Assembly (NCBI RefSeq): GCF_002836745.1
Contig: NZ_PJAR01000037.1
Location: 124,001 to 188,000 of the forward strand
Origin: Glaciecola sp. 33A
GTDB lineage: Bacteria; Pseudomonadota; Gammaproteobacteria; Enterobacterales; Alteromonadaceae
Reading direction: 5' to 3'
Length of the DNA stretch: 64,000 nt
In this document: piece after piece, positions 35,810 through 45,637 of the stretch
Layout of the letters: each line of letters starts with the position of its first letter
Position numbering within the stretch: position 1 is the first letter of the stretch
The notes under the pieces: generated by a model
Database searches by the model: none
Told to the model about the DNA's origin: nothing
What the model saw: the letters and a program-made list of their open reading frames with translations, nothing else
Translations under genes and position numbers: made by a program

Positions 35810-37114
35810 TTGATGACAGCAAGTCAAATCGGTTTACATCCAATAGAGAGTGCGAGTAAAGACGAATTGGTTGCTTTACAATTATCTCGACTCGCTACAA
35901 CTTTACATCATGTTTACAATAATTCTCCCGTATATAAGCGTAAATTTGATGACGCAGGTGTACATCCTGACGATTTAAAAACGTTATCAGATATCAGCAA
36001 ATTTCCATTCACGACTAAAGATGATTTAAGAGATAACTACCCTTTTGGTATGTTTTCAATGCCAATGGATGACGTTGTTCGTGTTCATGCCTCAAGTGGC
36101 ACGACGGGCAAGCCAACTGTTGTAGGTTATTCGCAAAATGATATTAATGTATGGGCGGACGTTGTTGCTCGTTCGATATACGCAGCGGGTGGTCGCCCTA
36201 AAGATATTGTCCATATTTCGTACGGTTATGGGTTATTCACTGGTGGCATGGGCGCGCATTATGGTGCAGAACGATTAGGCTGCACAGTTATACCTATGAG
36301 TGGTGGGCAAACTGCCAAACAGGTGCAGCTAATTCAAGATTTCAATCCTGACATCATCATGGTTACGCCCTCTTACATGCTGAATATTGCAGACGAATTC
36401 AAACGTCAAAATGTTGATCTGAGCAAGTTAAATCTGCGCACCGGAATATTTGGCGCGGAACCTTGGACGGAAGCAATGCGCAACGAAATGGAAACTTCGT
36501 TAGGTATCGATGCCATTGATATTTATGGTTTATCTGAAGTAATGGGTCCCGGCGTAGCACAAGAATGCATTGAAACCAAAGACGGACTAACTATTTGGGA
36601 AGACCACTTTTATCCAGAAATTATTAACCCAGTGACAGGTGAAGTACTTGAAGATGGTGAAGAGGGTGAATTGGTATTTACCAGCTTAACAAAGGAAGCT
36701 ATGCCGGTAATCAGATATCGCACTCGTGACTTGACTAGATTGTTACCTAGCTCAGCTCGGACTATGCGTCGGATGGACAGAATTACCGGCCGTAGCGACG
36801 ACATGATGATCATTCGTGGCGTTAACGTATTCCCAAGTCAGATAGAGGAGCTAATTTGTCAGACCGAGGGACTCGCACCTCACTATCAAATTGAGCTAAC
36901 TAAACGAGGTAATTTGGACAGTGTCACTGTTTATGTCGAAAGTGTTAAGCCGATTTCCCATGACGCACAACAAGCGCTGGAAAAAACCCTTTTAGGAAAG
37001 ATAAAAACGTATGTAGGTATTTCATGCGCTGCAGTAATCACGCCTCCGTGCAGCATTGACCGCTCAGAAGGCAAAGCAAAGCGAGTTCTAGACAACCGAG
37101 ATAGGCAGGGCTGA
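35810..37114 (+). CDS. paaK: PaaK, phenylacetate-CoA ligase
   Basis: This is a 434-residue adenylate-forming ligase. The ATP-binding loop ASSGTTGKPTVVGY, DIYGLSEVMGPGVAQE and the hinge TGRSDDMMIIRGVNVFPSQIE are all present. It activates phenylacetate to phenylacetyl-CoA, the first step of the pathway and the source of the PaaX inducer. It heads a plus-strand unit with the DUF485 and symporter genes. Confidence 0.95.
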   Translation: MMTASQIGLHPIESASKDELVALQLSRLATTLHHVYNNSPVYKRKFDDAGVHPDDLKTLSDISKFPFTTKDDLRDNYPFGMFSMPMDDVVRVHASSGTTGKPTVVGYSQNDINVWADVVARSIYAAGGRPKDIVHISYGYGLFTGGMGAHYGAERLGCTVIPMSGGQTAKQVQLIQDFNPDIIMVTPSYMLNIADEFKRQNVDLSKLNLRTGIFGAEPWTEAMRNEMETSLGIDAIDIYGLSEVMGPGVAQECIETKDGLTIWEDHFYPEIINPVTGEVLEDGEEGELVFTSLTKEAMPVIRYRTRDLTRLLPSSARTMRRMDRITGRSDDMMIIRGVNVFPSQIEELICQTEGLAPHYQIELTKRGNLDSVTVYVESVKPISHDAQQALEKTLLGKIKTYVGISCAAVITPPCSIDRSEGKAKRVLDNRDRQG

Positions 37115-37115
37115 T

Positions 37116-37424
37116 ATGTCTTATTCAACGCAAGAAATTTTACAGTCGCCCAGTTTTTTGGCTTTACTGAAAGCAAGAAGAAATGTACGCATTACGATGA
37201 CGCTCTTGTCACTCTCGAGCTATGCCTTTTTTGTTGGAGGGATCGTGTTGTATAAAGATTGGTTTGCATCGCCTATTGTCGATGGAAGTTCAATACCGGT
37301 AGGCATTCCAGCAACTATCTTAGTAATTATTTTTATGGTCACACTGCAATATATATATACCAAGATTAGCGACGACTATTTAGATGTCCTGCAAGCTAAG
37401 GTAAAGAAGGAGCTCTCTCTATGA
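37116..37424 (+). CDS. DUF485 membrane protein paired with an acetate-type symporter
   Basis: This is a 102-residue protein with two transmembrane helices (about 27-45 and 66-84) and the DUF485 pattern (SPSFLALLKARRNVRITMTL, YTKISDDYLD). YjcH of E. coli, next to the acetate permease ActP, is the known relative. It begins two bases after the paaK stop and its end overlaps the symporter start by 4 bp, so the three genes are coupled. Confidence 0.88.
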   Translation: MSYSTQEILQSPSFLALLKARRNVRITMTLLSLSSYAFFVGGIVLYKDWFASPIVDGSSIPVGIPATILVIIFMVTLQYIYTKISDDYLDVLQAKVKKELSL

Positions 37425-39046
37425 AATATCTAATTATATTACTTGCTTTGCTTTACTCAAATGATGTGCTTGCAGCAAGCGATAGACTTAATCCAGCATC
37501 GGTAACAACATTTTTGTTATTTGTACTATTTACCTTAGGCATCAGCTATTGGGCATCAAAACGCACAACCTCAAGTACTGCATTTTATACGGCCGGCGGC
37601 CAAATTACGGCAGCACAAAATGGAACCGCGATTGCTGGGGACTTTATGTCAGCAGCTTCTTTCTTAGGAATTACCGGACTCATCTACAGCGCTGGTTTTG
37701 ACGGCCTCATTTTGGCTGTTGGCGCACTAGCAGGCTGGCCTTTAATGTTGTTTGTTATTTCTGAGCGCGTTAGAAACTTAGGACGCTTCACTTTTACGGA
37801 TGTTGTTTCATATCGACTCCAGCAACGCCCTATTAAAGGTATCGCAACCCTTGGGTCTATTACTGTCATTATTTTTTACTTGGTCGCTCAACTAGTCGGA
37901 GCTGGCAAATTAATTGAGTTGCTGTTTGGCCTATCTTATGAATTAGCGGTGCTAATTATAAGTCTTCTTGTAATGGTGTATGTCACTGTTGGCGGCATGT
38001 TAGCGACAACCTGGGTCCAGATCGTGAAAGCCATATTACTAATTTTAGGTGCCACCTTAATGTGTATTTTGTTAATGGCTGCTTTGGAGTTTGATTTTAA
38101 CAGATTGTTTGGTGACGCGGCGCTGGTTCATCCAAAGGGAGCACTAGTTTTACAACCGGGTAGTTTGTTCACCGACCCAATACAAGCGATTACGATAGCA
38201 ATCACGATGATGTGTGGGTTACTCGGGCTTCCCCATATTCTTATGCGTATTTTTACAGTGCCTGATATGGCGACTGCTAGGAAGTCAGTATTTTACGCCT
38301 CAGGCATCATGGGCTACTTCTATGTAATGACGATACTAATTGGTTTTGCATCAATTATTTTTGTTTCAACTAACCCTGATTTCTTTGTTGATGGTGAGCT
38401 TGTTGGTGGCACCAATATGGTGGCCATTCACCTATCAAAAGTACTAGGTGGTGACATCCTAATGGGCTTTATGTCTGCTGTCGCCTTTGCAACTATATTG
38501 GCTGTGGTTGCGGGTCTAATTGTGGCTGGCTCTGCTGCAGTATCGCATGACATATATGCAGAACTAATCTGTAAAGGAAGCCCAGATCCCAAGAAAGAGC
38601 TTAAGTTGACCCGCATTGCTGCGGTAGCCTTTTGCTTTATTGGTATGGGCATAAGTATTTTATTTCAAAAACAAAATGTCGCATTTATAGCCGTCATGCC
38701 GCTAGTCATTGCGGCATCCGTCAACTTTCCTATTCTTATCCTGGCCATGTTTTGGCGTAACTTTACTACCAAGGGTGCTGTCGCTGGAGGAATTGTGGGA
38801 TTCATCAGCTCAGTCACTCTAATTGTTTTAGGCCCTAAAGTGTGGATCAGTATTGTAGGCGCCGAATCAGCTATTTTTCCATACGACTACCCCGCTTTAT
38901 TCACGATGACTGCAGCCTTTATAACCATGTATTTGGTATCGATGCTCGATCATAGTGATGGTGCAAAAGAAGACCGAACTAAATTCGATAAACAACTTAT
39001 TGCCTCTGAGCTTGCAACCGATGTAAGTGGTTCTGTAGGCCATTAA
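37421..39046 (+). CDS. paaL: sodium:solute symporter of the ActP type, probable phenylacetate permease
   Basis: This is a 541-residue transporter with a short signal-like N-terminus (LLALLYSNDVLAAS) and about 13 membrane helices. Family motifs FYTAGGQITAAQNGTAIAGDFMSAASFLG (positions about 56-84) and GLPHILMRIFTVPD match the ActP/PaaL branch of the sodium:solute symporters. Being coupled to paaK and next to a periplasmic phenylacetyl-amide hydrolase gene, phenylacetate is the likely substrate. The symbol rests on context. Confidence 0.85.
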   Translation: MKYLIILLALLYSNDVLAASDRLNPASVTTFLLFVLFTLGISYWASKRTTSSTAFYTAGGQITAAQNGTAIAGDFMSAASFLGITGLIYSAGFDGLILAVGALAGWPLMLFVISERVRNLGRFTFTDVVSYRLQQRPIKGIATLGSITVIIFYLVAQLVGAGKLIELLFGLSYELAVLIISLLVMVYVTVGGMLATTWVQIVKAILLILGATLMCILLMAALEFDFNRLFGDAALVHPKGALVLQPGSLFTDPIQAITIAITMMCGLLGLPHILMRIFTVPDMATARKSVFYASGIMGYFYVMTILIGFASIIFVSTNPDFFVDGELVGGTNMVAIHLSKVLGGDILMGFMSAVAFATILAVVAGLIVAGSAAVSHDIYAELICKGSPDPKKELKLTRIAAVAFCFIGMGISILFQKQNVAFIAVMPLVIAASVNFPILILAMFWRNFTTKGAVAGGIVGFISSVTLIVLGPKVWISIVGAESAIFPYDYPALFTMTAAFITMYLVSMLDHSDGAKEDRTKFDKQLIASELATDVSGSVGH

Positions 39047-39047
39047 C

Positions 39048-39067
39048 TGAGCATCGCTCAACTGCGT
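39048..39067 (+). terminator. possible short terminator after the symporter gene
   Basis: TGAGC-ATC-GCTCA makes a 5-bp stem just after the stop codon, followed nearby by GTTTTTA. The stem is short, so termination may be partial and the downstream receptor gene could still be co-transcribed. Confidence 0.3.
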
Positions 39068-39106
39068 TTTTATAATGTAATACAATAATAATGAAAGGTA
39101 ACACAA

Positions 39107-41389
39107 ATGAAATTAAACAAAATCGCCTATGCATGCTTGCTCTCGCCGGTATTCTTTAACTCTTCAATGGTTTTAGGTCAGGAAGAGGAGGTAAAAGAAC
39201 GAAAAGACGGTAAACTTGAAGTTATTCAAATAACCGCACAACATAGAACACAAAGTATTCAAGAAGTGCCTTTAACAGTGACCGCCATCAGCGGCAAAGA
39301 GCTTGAAAAAGCAGATATTAATGATGCATCTGAAATAGCGCTTGCGGTACCAGGTTTGGCATATTCAGAATTTGCCCCCGGCCAAGCAATTATGTCTATG
39401 CGCGGCATCAATTCTGCTGACGATGGAGCCGGAATTGACAATTCAGTCGGACTGTTTTTAGATGGTGTTTATATTGGTCGCGGCGCCTCTATAAATTTCG
39501 ATATGTTCGACTTAGAAAGAATCGAAGTACTTAAAGGTCCTCAAGGCACATTATTTGGTCGTAACTCAATTGGCGGTGTCATTAGTGTTATTACTAAAAA
39601 ACCCACTGACGATGTAACAGCGAAAGTTAGCGCAACCGTGGGCACTGAAGGGATCCTGCGTTATGCAGGATTTGTTAGTGGCCCTCTTACTGATAACCTT
39701 TCAGGTAAGCTTTCGTATACTCATCGCGAAAATGATGGTTTTGTTGATAACGTCGTACTTGGAACCAAATTACAGGATGAGGATACCTCTTCTGTCCGCG
39801 GGCAGCTGGTCTATTATACAGATAGAGGTGACTGGACCTTATCAGCTGATTGGATGGAAGACGAGCGTGCAGATATGGGCAGGACACCGATAGCCAATAA
39901 TGCACCGGTGATTGATATTGCCGCTGCTAATGGCGTTACAGGGCCGCGGCAAAGTGCAGCGACCATCGATGGATTTTCAAGCCGCGAGGCGTCAGGAATA
40001 AGCTTAACAGGTGCGTTCCGTTTCGATACCGGTAATTTCACTACTATAACCGCTTCACGACAGGCCGAAACTGATTGGGCTATGGCTGCAATTGGCACAG
40101 GGTTAGGTGCAATCGGTTTTCCATGGGATGAACTGGTTGATGAAATTCATGAAGATATTGACAGCTTTTCGCAGGAACTACGTTGGGTTTCAAACCTTGG
40201 CAGTAACTTTAATTATACACTAGGCGCCTTCTATTTTACTGAAGACACAACTCGTTCAGAAGAGTTTTGGATTACCCGCGCAGGAACTTATGACGGCTTC
40301 AAAATAATCGATGTGGGTCCACAAGATAGGATTGGCAATGAATACACATTGTCAGATAACTCGACCACTAGTTATGCGGTTTATGGACAAGGTAATTATA
40401 CAATTAGTGACAGCACAACCATTACCGTTGGAGCGCGTTACACTAAAGACAAAAAAGACTACTTAGCCACAGCGGTAGACTGCGGCGGTGATCGCGTTGG
40501 TACAGAATTTGAAAATTTCTTTGCCTGTGCAGGCGGTATAGGGGGAAGTGTTAATATTGTTTCTGAATCGTTTACGGTTACGCCTGAGGCATCTTGGAGT
40601 GACTTTTCGCCAATGGCTTCGCTGCAATACAAGGTTGACAGCGACCGTATGGTTTTTGCCACTATTTCTCGGGGTTTTAAAAGCGGCGGGTTTGGCGGTT
40701 CTCAAGGAGTTGAATCTGCAGCATCAGTGCCGGTAAATCCAGAAGAGGCGACCAATTTTGAACTCGGTTTTAAAGGCGATTTACTTGACAACACATTACG
40801 AATAAACACCACGGTATTTAAAACTGATTATAAAGACTTACAGGTAACGCGCTTTGGCCCAGTTGCTGGTTCTGAATTTGGCACTTTTATTACGGCTAAT
40901 TTGGGTACAGCGGATATTCAAGGACTGGAACTCGATTTTATGTGGGTGTTGACTGATAATTTCAACTTTAGCGGCAGTTATGCTTATCTTGATACTGAAG
41001 TAAATGACCTAATAATAGAAGCTACAAGCGGGCCCGTTGATATTTCTGGAAAATCTTTAACCTCAGCTCCTGAGAATTCTTACAACTTAGTCGCTAATTA
41101 TATTTATCCTTCCTCTGTCGGCGAGTTTGATTTCAGAGTTCAATATGCTCATGTTGGAGAGCAAACTCGCGATTACTTAGATGACAGAGTCATCATTGAT
41201 CAACATGCTTTGGTTGACCTACGCATAGGTTGGGTCTCAGCAGATGAAAACTTAGATATCGCATTTTGGGTGAAAAACGTAACCGATGAAGATTATATTT
41301 CACATTCTTATGTAATTGGTCCGGGCGTTATCGGAATTTGGGGCGCGCCTCGCACGGCGGGCGTGACGGCGACATGGTCTTTATGGTAG
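39107..41389 (+). CDS. TonB-dependent receptor of the phenylacetyl-amide region
   Basis: This is a 760-residue outer-membrane receptor with a signal peptide ending at VLGQ, TonB box (EVIQITAQ) and plug (IQEVPLTVTAISGKELEKAD; LKGPQGTLFGRNSIGGVISV). The barrel ends in AGVTATWSLW. There is no STN domain. It belongs to the large group of receptors that import organic compounds as well as iron chelates. It lies between the phenylacetate uptake genes and a penicillin G acylase gene, so import of a phenylacetylated substrate is a natural inference. AAAGG precedes the ATG. Confidence 0.88.
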   Translation: MKLNKIAYACLLSPVFFNSSMVLGQEEEVKERKDGKLEVIQITAQHRTQSIQEVPLTVTAISGKELEKADINDASEIALAVPGLAYSEFAPGQAIMSMRGINSADDGAGIDNSVGLFLDGVYIGRGASINFDMFDLERIEVLKGPQGTLFGRNSIGGVISVITKKPTDDVTAKVSATVGTEGILRYAGFVSGPLTDNLSGKLSYTHRENDGFVDNVVLGTKLQDEDTSSVRGQLVYYTDRGDWTLSADWMEDERADMGRTPIANNAPVIDIAAANGVTGPRQSAATIDGFSSREASGISLTGAFRFDTGNFTTITASRQAETDWAMAAIGTGLGAIGFPWDELVDEIHEDIDSFSQELRWVSNLGSNFNYTLGAFYFTEDTTRSEEFWITRAGTYDGFKIIDVGPQDRIGNEYTLSDNSTTSYAVYGQGNYTISDSTTITVGARYTKDKKDYLATAVDCGGDRVGTEFENFFACAGGIGGSVNIVSESFTVTPEASWSDFSPMASLQYKVDSDRMVFATISRGFKSGGFGGSQGVESAASVPVNPEEATNFELGFKGDLLDNTLRINTTVFKTDYKDLQVTRFGPVAGSEFGTFITANLGTADIQGLELDFMWVLTDNFNFSGSYAYLDTEVNDLIIEATSGPVDISGKSLTSAPENSYNLVANYIYPSSVGEFDFRVQYAHVGEQTRDYLDDRVIIDQHALVDLRIGWVSADENLDIAFWVKNVTDEDYISHSYVIGPGVIGIWGAPRTAGVTATWSLW

Positions 41390-41409
41390 GTGATACTTAG
41401 GTAATTCAA

Positions 41410-41466
41410 AAGAGGTGAAAACCTCTCTTTAAATTAGAGAGAGGGAACCTCTTTTTAATTTAAAGA
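41410..41466 (+). promoter_or_regulatory. set of inverted repeats before the penicillin acylase gene
   Basis: Several alternative stems are possible between the receptor and acylase genes: CCTCTCT with AGAGAGG around a TTAAATT loop, and CTCTTT with AAAGAG just before the start codon. The second stem would hide the AGAG ribosome site of the acylase gene. Mutually exclusive pairing suggests attenuation or translation control, but simple termination is also possible. Confidence 0.35.
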
Positions 41467-41473
41467 GAATGTT

Positions 41474-43888
41474 ATGAATCGAATTTTTCTACTCATGGGA
41501 TCCGCGATATTATTACAGGGCTGCCCTTCCACGCAATCTGAGCAACAAGAGAATAGAATCTCTCAAGTCGAAATATTACGTGATGAATATGGTACGCCAC
41601 ATATTTATGCTGATGAAGTTTACGATCTTTTTTATGGATATGGCTATGCGGTGGCGCAAGACAGATTGTTTCAAATGGAAATGGCAAAACGCAGTACTCA
41701 AGGTTCAGTTGCCGAAGTATTAGGTGCTGAGTACTTAGACTTTGATATAAATGCACGAACCCTATATTCCCCCGCGTCGATAATTGCTCAGTTAGAAAAG
41801 CTCGAACAAAAAGACCGAGAAATTTTTGAAGGTTATGCAAGTGGCATAAATGCTTGGATAGCCAAGATAAATCAACAGCCTAAACGATATATGCCGAAGC
41901 AATTTATTGATTTGGAATTTTTGCCAAGTCAATGGGATTCCTATGATGTGGTGATGATATTTGTGGGTACTATGGCTAATCGTTTTGGCGATTTCAATTC
42001 AGAAATCGACAATACAAAAATTCTCCAGCAGCTCATTAAACAAGTTGGAGAAGCAAAAGGTAAGGCTATCTTTGATGACATAAATCCGAGATTTACTTTT
42101 AATACCTCAACGTCAATAAGTCAAAATGACTGGCAGGCCTCGCCTATAGTTATTAAAAAATACACAGAGTTCGCTTCTCGCCTGCCGGCTTCTATTGTTG
42201 AAAGCAGTGCAGAATCAAAACCAATCTCAGGGTTTAGTAATTGTTATGTCATTGGTAAAGATAAAACGGAGGGGGCTAACGCAATTTTAGTAAATGGCCC
42301 ACAGTTTGGGTGGTTCGATCCTGCTTATACTTATTCAGTGGGTTTGCATGGTGCTGGATTTAATATTGTAGGTAACACTCCATTCGCTTATCCCGTTATT
42401 TTATTTGGTCATAACGCAGATATCGGCTGGGGAGCAACTTGGGGAGCAGGAGATATTGTTGATCTGTACACATTAGAGCTAGATAAAAAAGATCCCAGTA
42501 TGTATCAATACAAAGGGGAATTACGCTCACTTGAAAAACGTGTAGAAAATATAAAAGTAAAAGATGGAGAGTCTTACAAACAAGTAATTTACCGTTCTGT
42601 GCATGGTCAGGTTGTCGCTTATGATAAAGAAAATTTAGTTGCTGTTAGTAAAAAGCGCAGTTGGGACGGTAGTGAAATCAAATCGCTTTTATCGTGGCTA
42701 TACCAGGGGACAGCGACAACTTATAATGAGTGGATAGATTATGCAGATGATCAGGCCTTGAATATAAACTGGTATTACGCTGATAGAAAAGGAAACATCG
42801 CCTATACATACACAGGACATTACCCCATGCGTCAAGCTGGGCACGATAATAGGTTCCCAGCAAAAGGAGATGGCTCAATGGATTGGTTAGGTATTCAAGA
42901 TTTTTCGCAGAATCCAACAGCATTGAATCCGGAAGCTGACTTTATCGCTAACTGGAATAACAAACCAGCACATGGTGTTTTAAACCCAGACCTCTTTTGG
43001 TACTCATGGTCTGGCGCTGATCGTGTCGATATTTTAAACGACACCTTGACTAAAAAAACTAAATTCACACCACAAGAAGCTTGGGACTTAATAGAAAAAA
43101 GCGCTTATGGTGACGTGGTTGCTAAATTTTTATTACCTCTAATTGATGAAGCGGCAAAGCAAAACCGAACTGCCCCAATCCAACAGCTCAATAATTGGTT
43201 GCAGTCATGGGAAAGACGGGCGACAGACATCAATGATGATGGTTATTATGATCAAGCCCAGTATTTGTTTATGCACCAGTTTGCTGTAAATATTATTGAA
43301 GCAGTACTCAGTGATGATTTAGGTGACAGTTTCGTTTTCTTTAAAGAAAGCGGTTATCCAACAGCTGCTAAGCCAACTTCTGCGGGAATGAATTTATCAA
43401 GCGGGTTAAAAGTGAGCTATGAAGCATTACGGGGCAAAACACAAGTAGATTTGCTAAATGGTGAGACCAGTAATGTGATCATTCAGCGTACGCTCAATGA
43501 AACATTAGCCGAGCTAACCCAAGAGTATGGGGAAGATTATACGCAATGGCAGCTAGCACTCTATCCACGTGCTTTTGCACATACTAACTTTATGGGTATT
43601 CCACAAAACTATGTCGATACAGGGCCTTTATTGCCGATTGAACAAAATCGAGGGACAGAGAACAATATGACGGTTTTCTATTCAGAGCGGATTGAAGCTT
43701 TCGAGGTTGCCCCCCCCGGGCAAAGTGGTTTTATTGCGCCCGATGGGACAAAGTCGCCGCATATGTATGACCAAGTTGATTTATATCAGAGCTTTGGGAA
43801 GAAGCGAATGTGGTTTTATCCTGAGGATGTCGAGCGCCAAGCACAGTCTTCAGAGTCACTGAAGGTTGTAAAACCGGTGCAGTTTTAA
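41474..43888 (+). CDS. lipoprotein penicillin G acylase (Ntn hydrolase)
   Basis: This is an 804-residue precursor with a lipobox (LLQGC, Cys17). The autocatalytic cleavage site lies before Ser255 (SGF|SNCYVIG), which would be Ser-beta1. Counting from it, family residues fall in register with E. coli penicillin G acylase: Gln-beta23 and Phe-beta24 (PQFGW), Asn-beta241 (ANWNN, N495), and calcium ligands Asp-beta73, Val-beta75 and Asp-beta76 (GDIVD). Ser-beta67, Ala-beta69 and Phe-beta71 are instead Ala, Trp and Ala, so the pocket is altered. It should release phenylacetate from phenylacetylated amines. A surface or periplasmic lipoprotein form is unusual. A C8 tract is present at 43710-43717. 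The amidase gene follows after 11 bp. Confidence 0.93.
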   Translation: MNRIFLLMGSAILLQGCPSTQSEQQENRISQVEILRDEYGTPHIYADEVYDLFYGYGYAVAQDRLFQMEMAKRSTQGSVAEVLGAEYLDFDINARTLYSPASIIAQLEKLEQKDREIFEGYASGINAWIAKINQQPKRYMPKQFIDLEFLPSQWDSYDVVMIFVGTMANRFGDFNSEIDNTKILQQLIKQVGEAKGKAIFDDINPRFTFNTSTSISQNDWQASPIVIKKYTEFASRLPASIVESSAESKPISGFSNCYVIGKDKTEGANAILVNGPQFGWFDPAYTYSVGLHGAGFNIVGNTPFAYPVILFGHNADIGWGATWGAGDIVDLYTLELDKKDPSMYQYKGELRSLEKRVENIKVKDGESYKQVIYRSVHGQVVAYDKENLVAVSKKRSWDGSEIKSLLSWLYQGTATTYNEWIDYADDQALNINWYYADRKGNIAYTYTGHYPMRQAGHDNRFPAKGDGSMDWLGIQDFSQNPTALNPEADFIANWNNKPAHGVLNPDLFWYSWSGADRVDILNDTLTKKTKFTPQEAWDLIEKSAYGDVVAKFLLPLIDEAAKQNRTAPIQQLNNWLQSWERRATDINDDGYYDQAQYLFMHQFAVNIIEAVLSDDLGDSFVFFKESGYPTAAKPTSAGMNLSSGLKVSYEALRGKTQVDLLNGETSNVIIQRTLNETLAELTQEYGEDYTQWQLALYPRAFAHTNFMGIPQNYVDTGPLLPIEQNRGTENNMTVFYSERIEAFEVAPPGQSGFIAPDGTKSPHMYDQVDLYQSFGKKRMWFYPEDVERQAQSSESLKVVKPVQF

Positions 43889-43899
43889 TAAGAAAATAT

Positions 43900-45402
43900 A
43901 TGGTTACTAATAAATTGTCCGCCAATGAGGATTATATAAAAATGAAAATAGATAGTGAGAAAACTAAAAACACTGAAATATCTATGAATAAATTGTCTAT
44001 TAATGAAGCATTAACGCAGATGTCGATTGGTAGTCTCACGAGCGAGAAAATGCTCAAACAAGCATTAATTCGCATCGACCAAAATAGTGATCGCCATGCT
44101 TTTATCACTGTGGATCGTGAAGGTGCTTTAAAGCAAGCAACACATTGCGATAGTTTGCGGACTAAAAGCGAGTATATAGGTCCACTGCACGGCATCATTA
44201 TTGCCATAAAAGATAATATTCATGTGGCTGGACTTCCAAATACTGCGGGTACCCCAGCGTTTTCTAATTTTATTCCCAGTGAAGATTCGCCTGTAATAGG
44301 TCGCCTAAAAAAAGCCGGAGCCATCATCATTGGGAAAACAAACATGCATGAATTGGCTTACGGCATTACCAGTGATAACAAGGCATTTGGTTCAGTTGGT
44401 AATGCTATTTTGGGTAATTACATTGCTGGTGGGAGTAGCGGCGGCACGGCTACAGCCGTGGCATTAGGTATGGCTGTGGCGGGATTAGGAACTGATACTG
44501 GTGGTTCAGTGCGGATCCCAGCCTCCCTCAATGGCTTAGTTGGCTTTCGACCTTCTGTAGGTCGTTATCCCTCAGAAGGGTTGACTAGTATTTCGCATAC
44601 TCGAGATACAGTGGGTCCGATTGTATCTTGTGTAAGAGACGCACAATTACTCGACACCGTATTAAGTGGTGAACCTGACAAAACCGAAGAAATATCGCTA
44701 AGGGGTCTTCGACTTGGGGTTCCTCGCGAATATTTTTACGATAATATAGAACCGATAATAGCGCAGAAAACTGAATTACTATTAGCACAACTGCAAGACG
44801 CGGGTGTCGAACTTGTTTATACGGATCTGGAGAACATTGGTGAACTCAATGCACAGGTAGGTTTTCCTATCGTTCTATGCGAAACGAAAAAACTACTAAG
44901 TGCTTATCTTAAACTTAATTTGCCTACTGAGACTTTAGACAGTTTATTAGAGAAAATCGCAGATCCTAATGTGAAAGGCATTATGCAGATGGCAATAAAT
45001 GGAAACATCACAAAGCAAGTATATGATGATGTAATTGAACGAATTAGGCCTGACATGCAGCAATTGTATAGTACGTATTTTACTACAAACAAGGTCGATG
45101 CGATAATTTTTCCAACCACCCTACTTTCCGCCAGACCGATCAAAGGCAGTGAAGAAACAGTTGAGCTAAATGGTATTCAAACCCCCACTTTTCCAACATA
45201 TATTCACAACACAGATCCGGCAAGCAATGTCGGTATTCCCGGTTTGAGTATTCCACTAAGTTCTACAGCAGAGGGCCTTCCATTCGGCGTTGAGATTAAT
45301 GGTCCAATCAACAGTGATAGACGACTCTTGGCAATCGGTTTACAAATAGAAAACATAATCCAAAAGGCTATGCGCAGATCTATTGAAACAAAAGGAGAAT
45401 GA
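43900..45402 (+). CDS. amidase-signature family amide hydrolase
   Basis: This is a 500-residue hydrolase with the Ser-Ser-Lys triad: Lys104 (IAIKDNI), Ser180 (AGGSSGGTATAV) and Ser203 (GTDTGGSVRIPAS). The family includes indoleacetamide hydrolases and other aryl-amide hydrolases; phenylacetamide would fit the neighbourhood. No signal peptide is evident, so it is probably cytoplasmic. The first ATG lies 11 bp after the acylase stop codon but has no good ribosome site. ATG 43942 (with GAGG before it) or 43984 may be the true start, since the conserved domain begins at SINEALTQM. Confidence 0.88.
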   Translation: MVTNKLSANEDYIKMKIDSEKTKNTEISMNKLSINEALTQMSIGSLTSEKMLKQALIRIDQNSDRHAFITVDREGALKQATHCDSLRTKSEYIGPLHGIIIAIKDNIHVAGLPNTAGTPAFSNFIPSEDSPVIGRLKKAGAIIIGKTNMHELAYGITSDNKAFGSVGNAILGNYIAGGSSGGTATAVALGMAVAGLGTDTGGSVRIPASLNGLVGFRPSVGRYPSEGLTSISHTRDTVGPIVSCVRDAQLLDTVLSGEPDKTEEISLRGLRLGVPREYFYDNIEPIIAQKTELLLAQLQDAGVELVYTDLENIGELNAQVGFPIVLCETKKLLSAYLKLNLPTETLDSLLEKIADPNVKGIMQMAINGNITKQVYDDVIERIRPDMQQLYSTYFTTNKVDAIIFPTTLLSARPIKGSEETVELNGIQTPTFPTYIHNTDPASNVGIPGLSIPLSSTAEGLPFGVEINGPINSDRRLLAIGLQIENIIQKAMRRSIETKGE

Positions 45403-45449
45403 AATAAAACGCTACACTTTCTCAATAATTTGAATTTGTGTATCAATTG

Positions 45450-45475
45450 ATGTGAGCTCATTTCGACGCTCACAT
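45450..45475 (+). terminator. hairpin in the convergent gap after the amidase gene
   Basis: ATGTGAGC and its reverse complement GCTCACAT form an 8-bp stem with a ten-base loop in the gap between the amidase and the convergent protease gene. A T tract is lacking apart from a short CTTTT after it, so it may be a weak bidirectional terminator. Confidence 0.35.
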
Positions 45476-45637
45476 TATGATACTTTTGATCAGTAAGTAG
45501 GTCTCATATACCTTCCTCTTGAATTCGTGATCTTGCATCATGGGCAACCGCGCGGGCCAATGTGCTTATAATTTTAAGTATGCAGCGTTTATCAATAGCG
45601 AGTGTGAATATAACACCCACTATTTACATGTCAGTAT

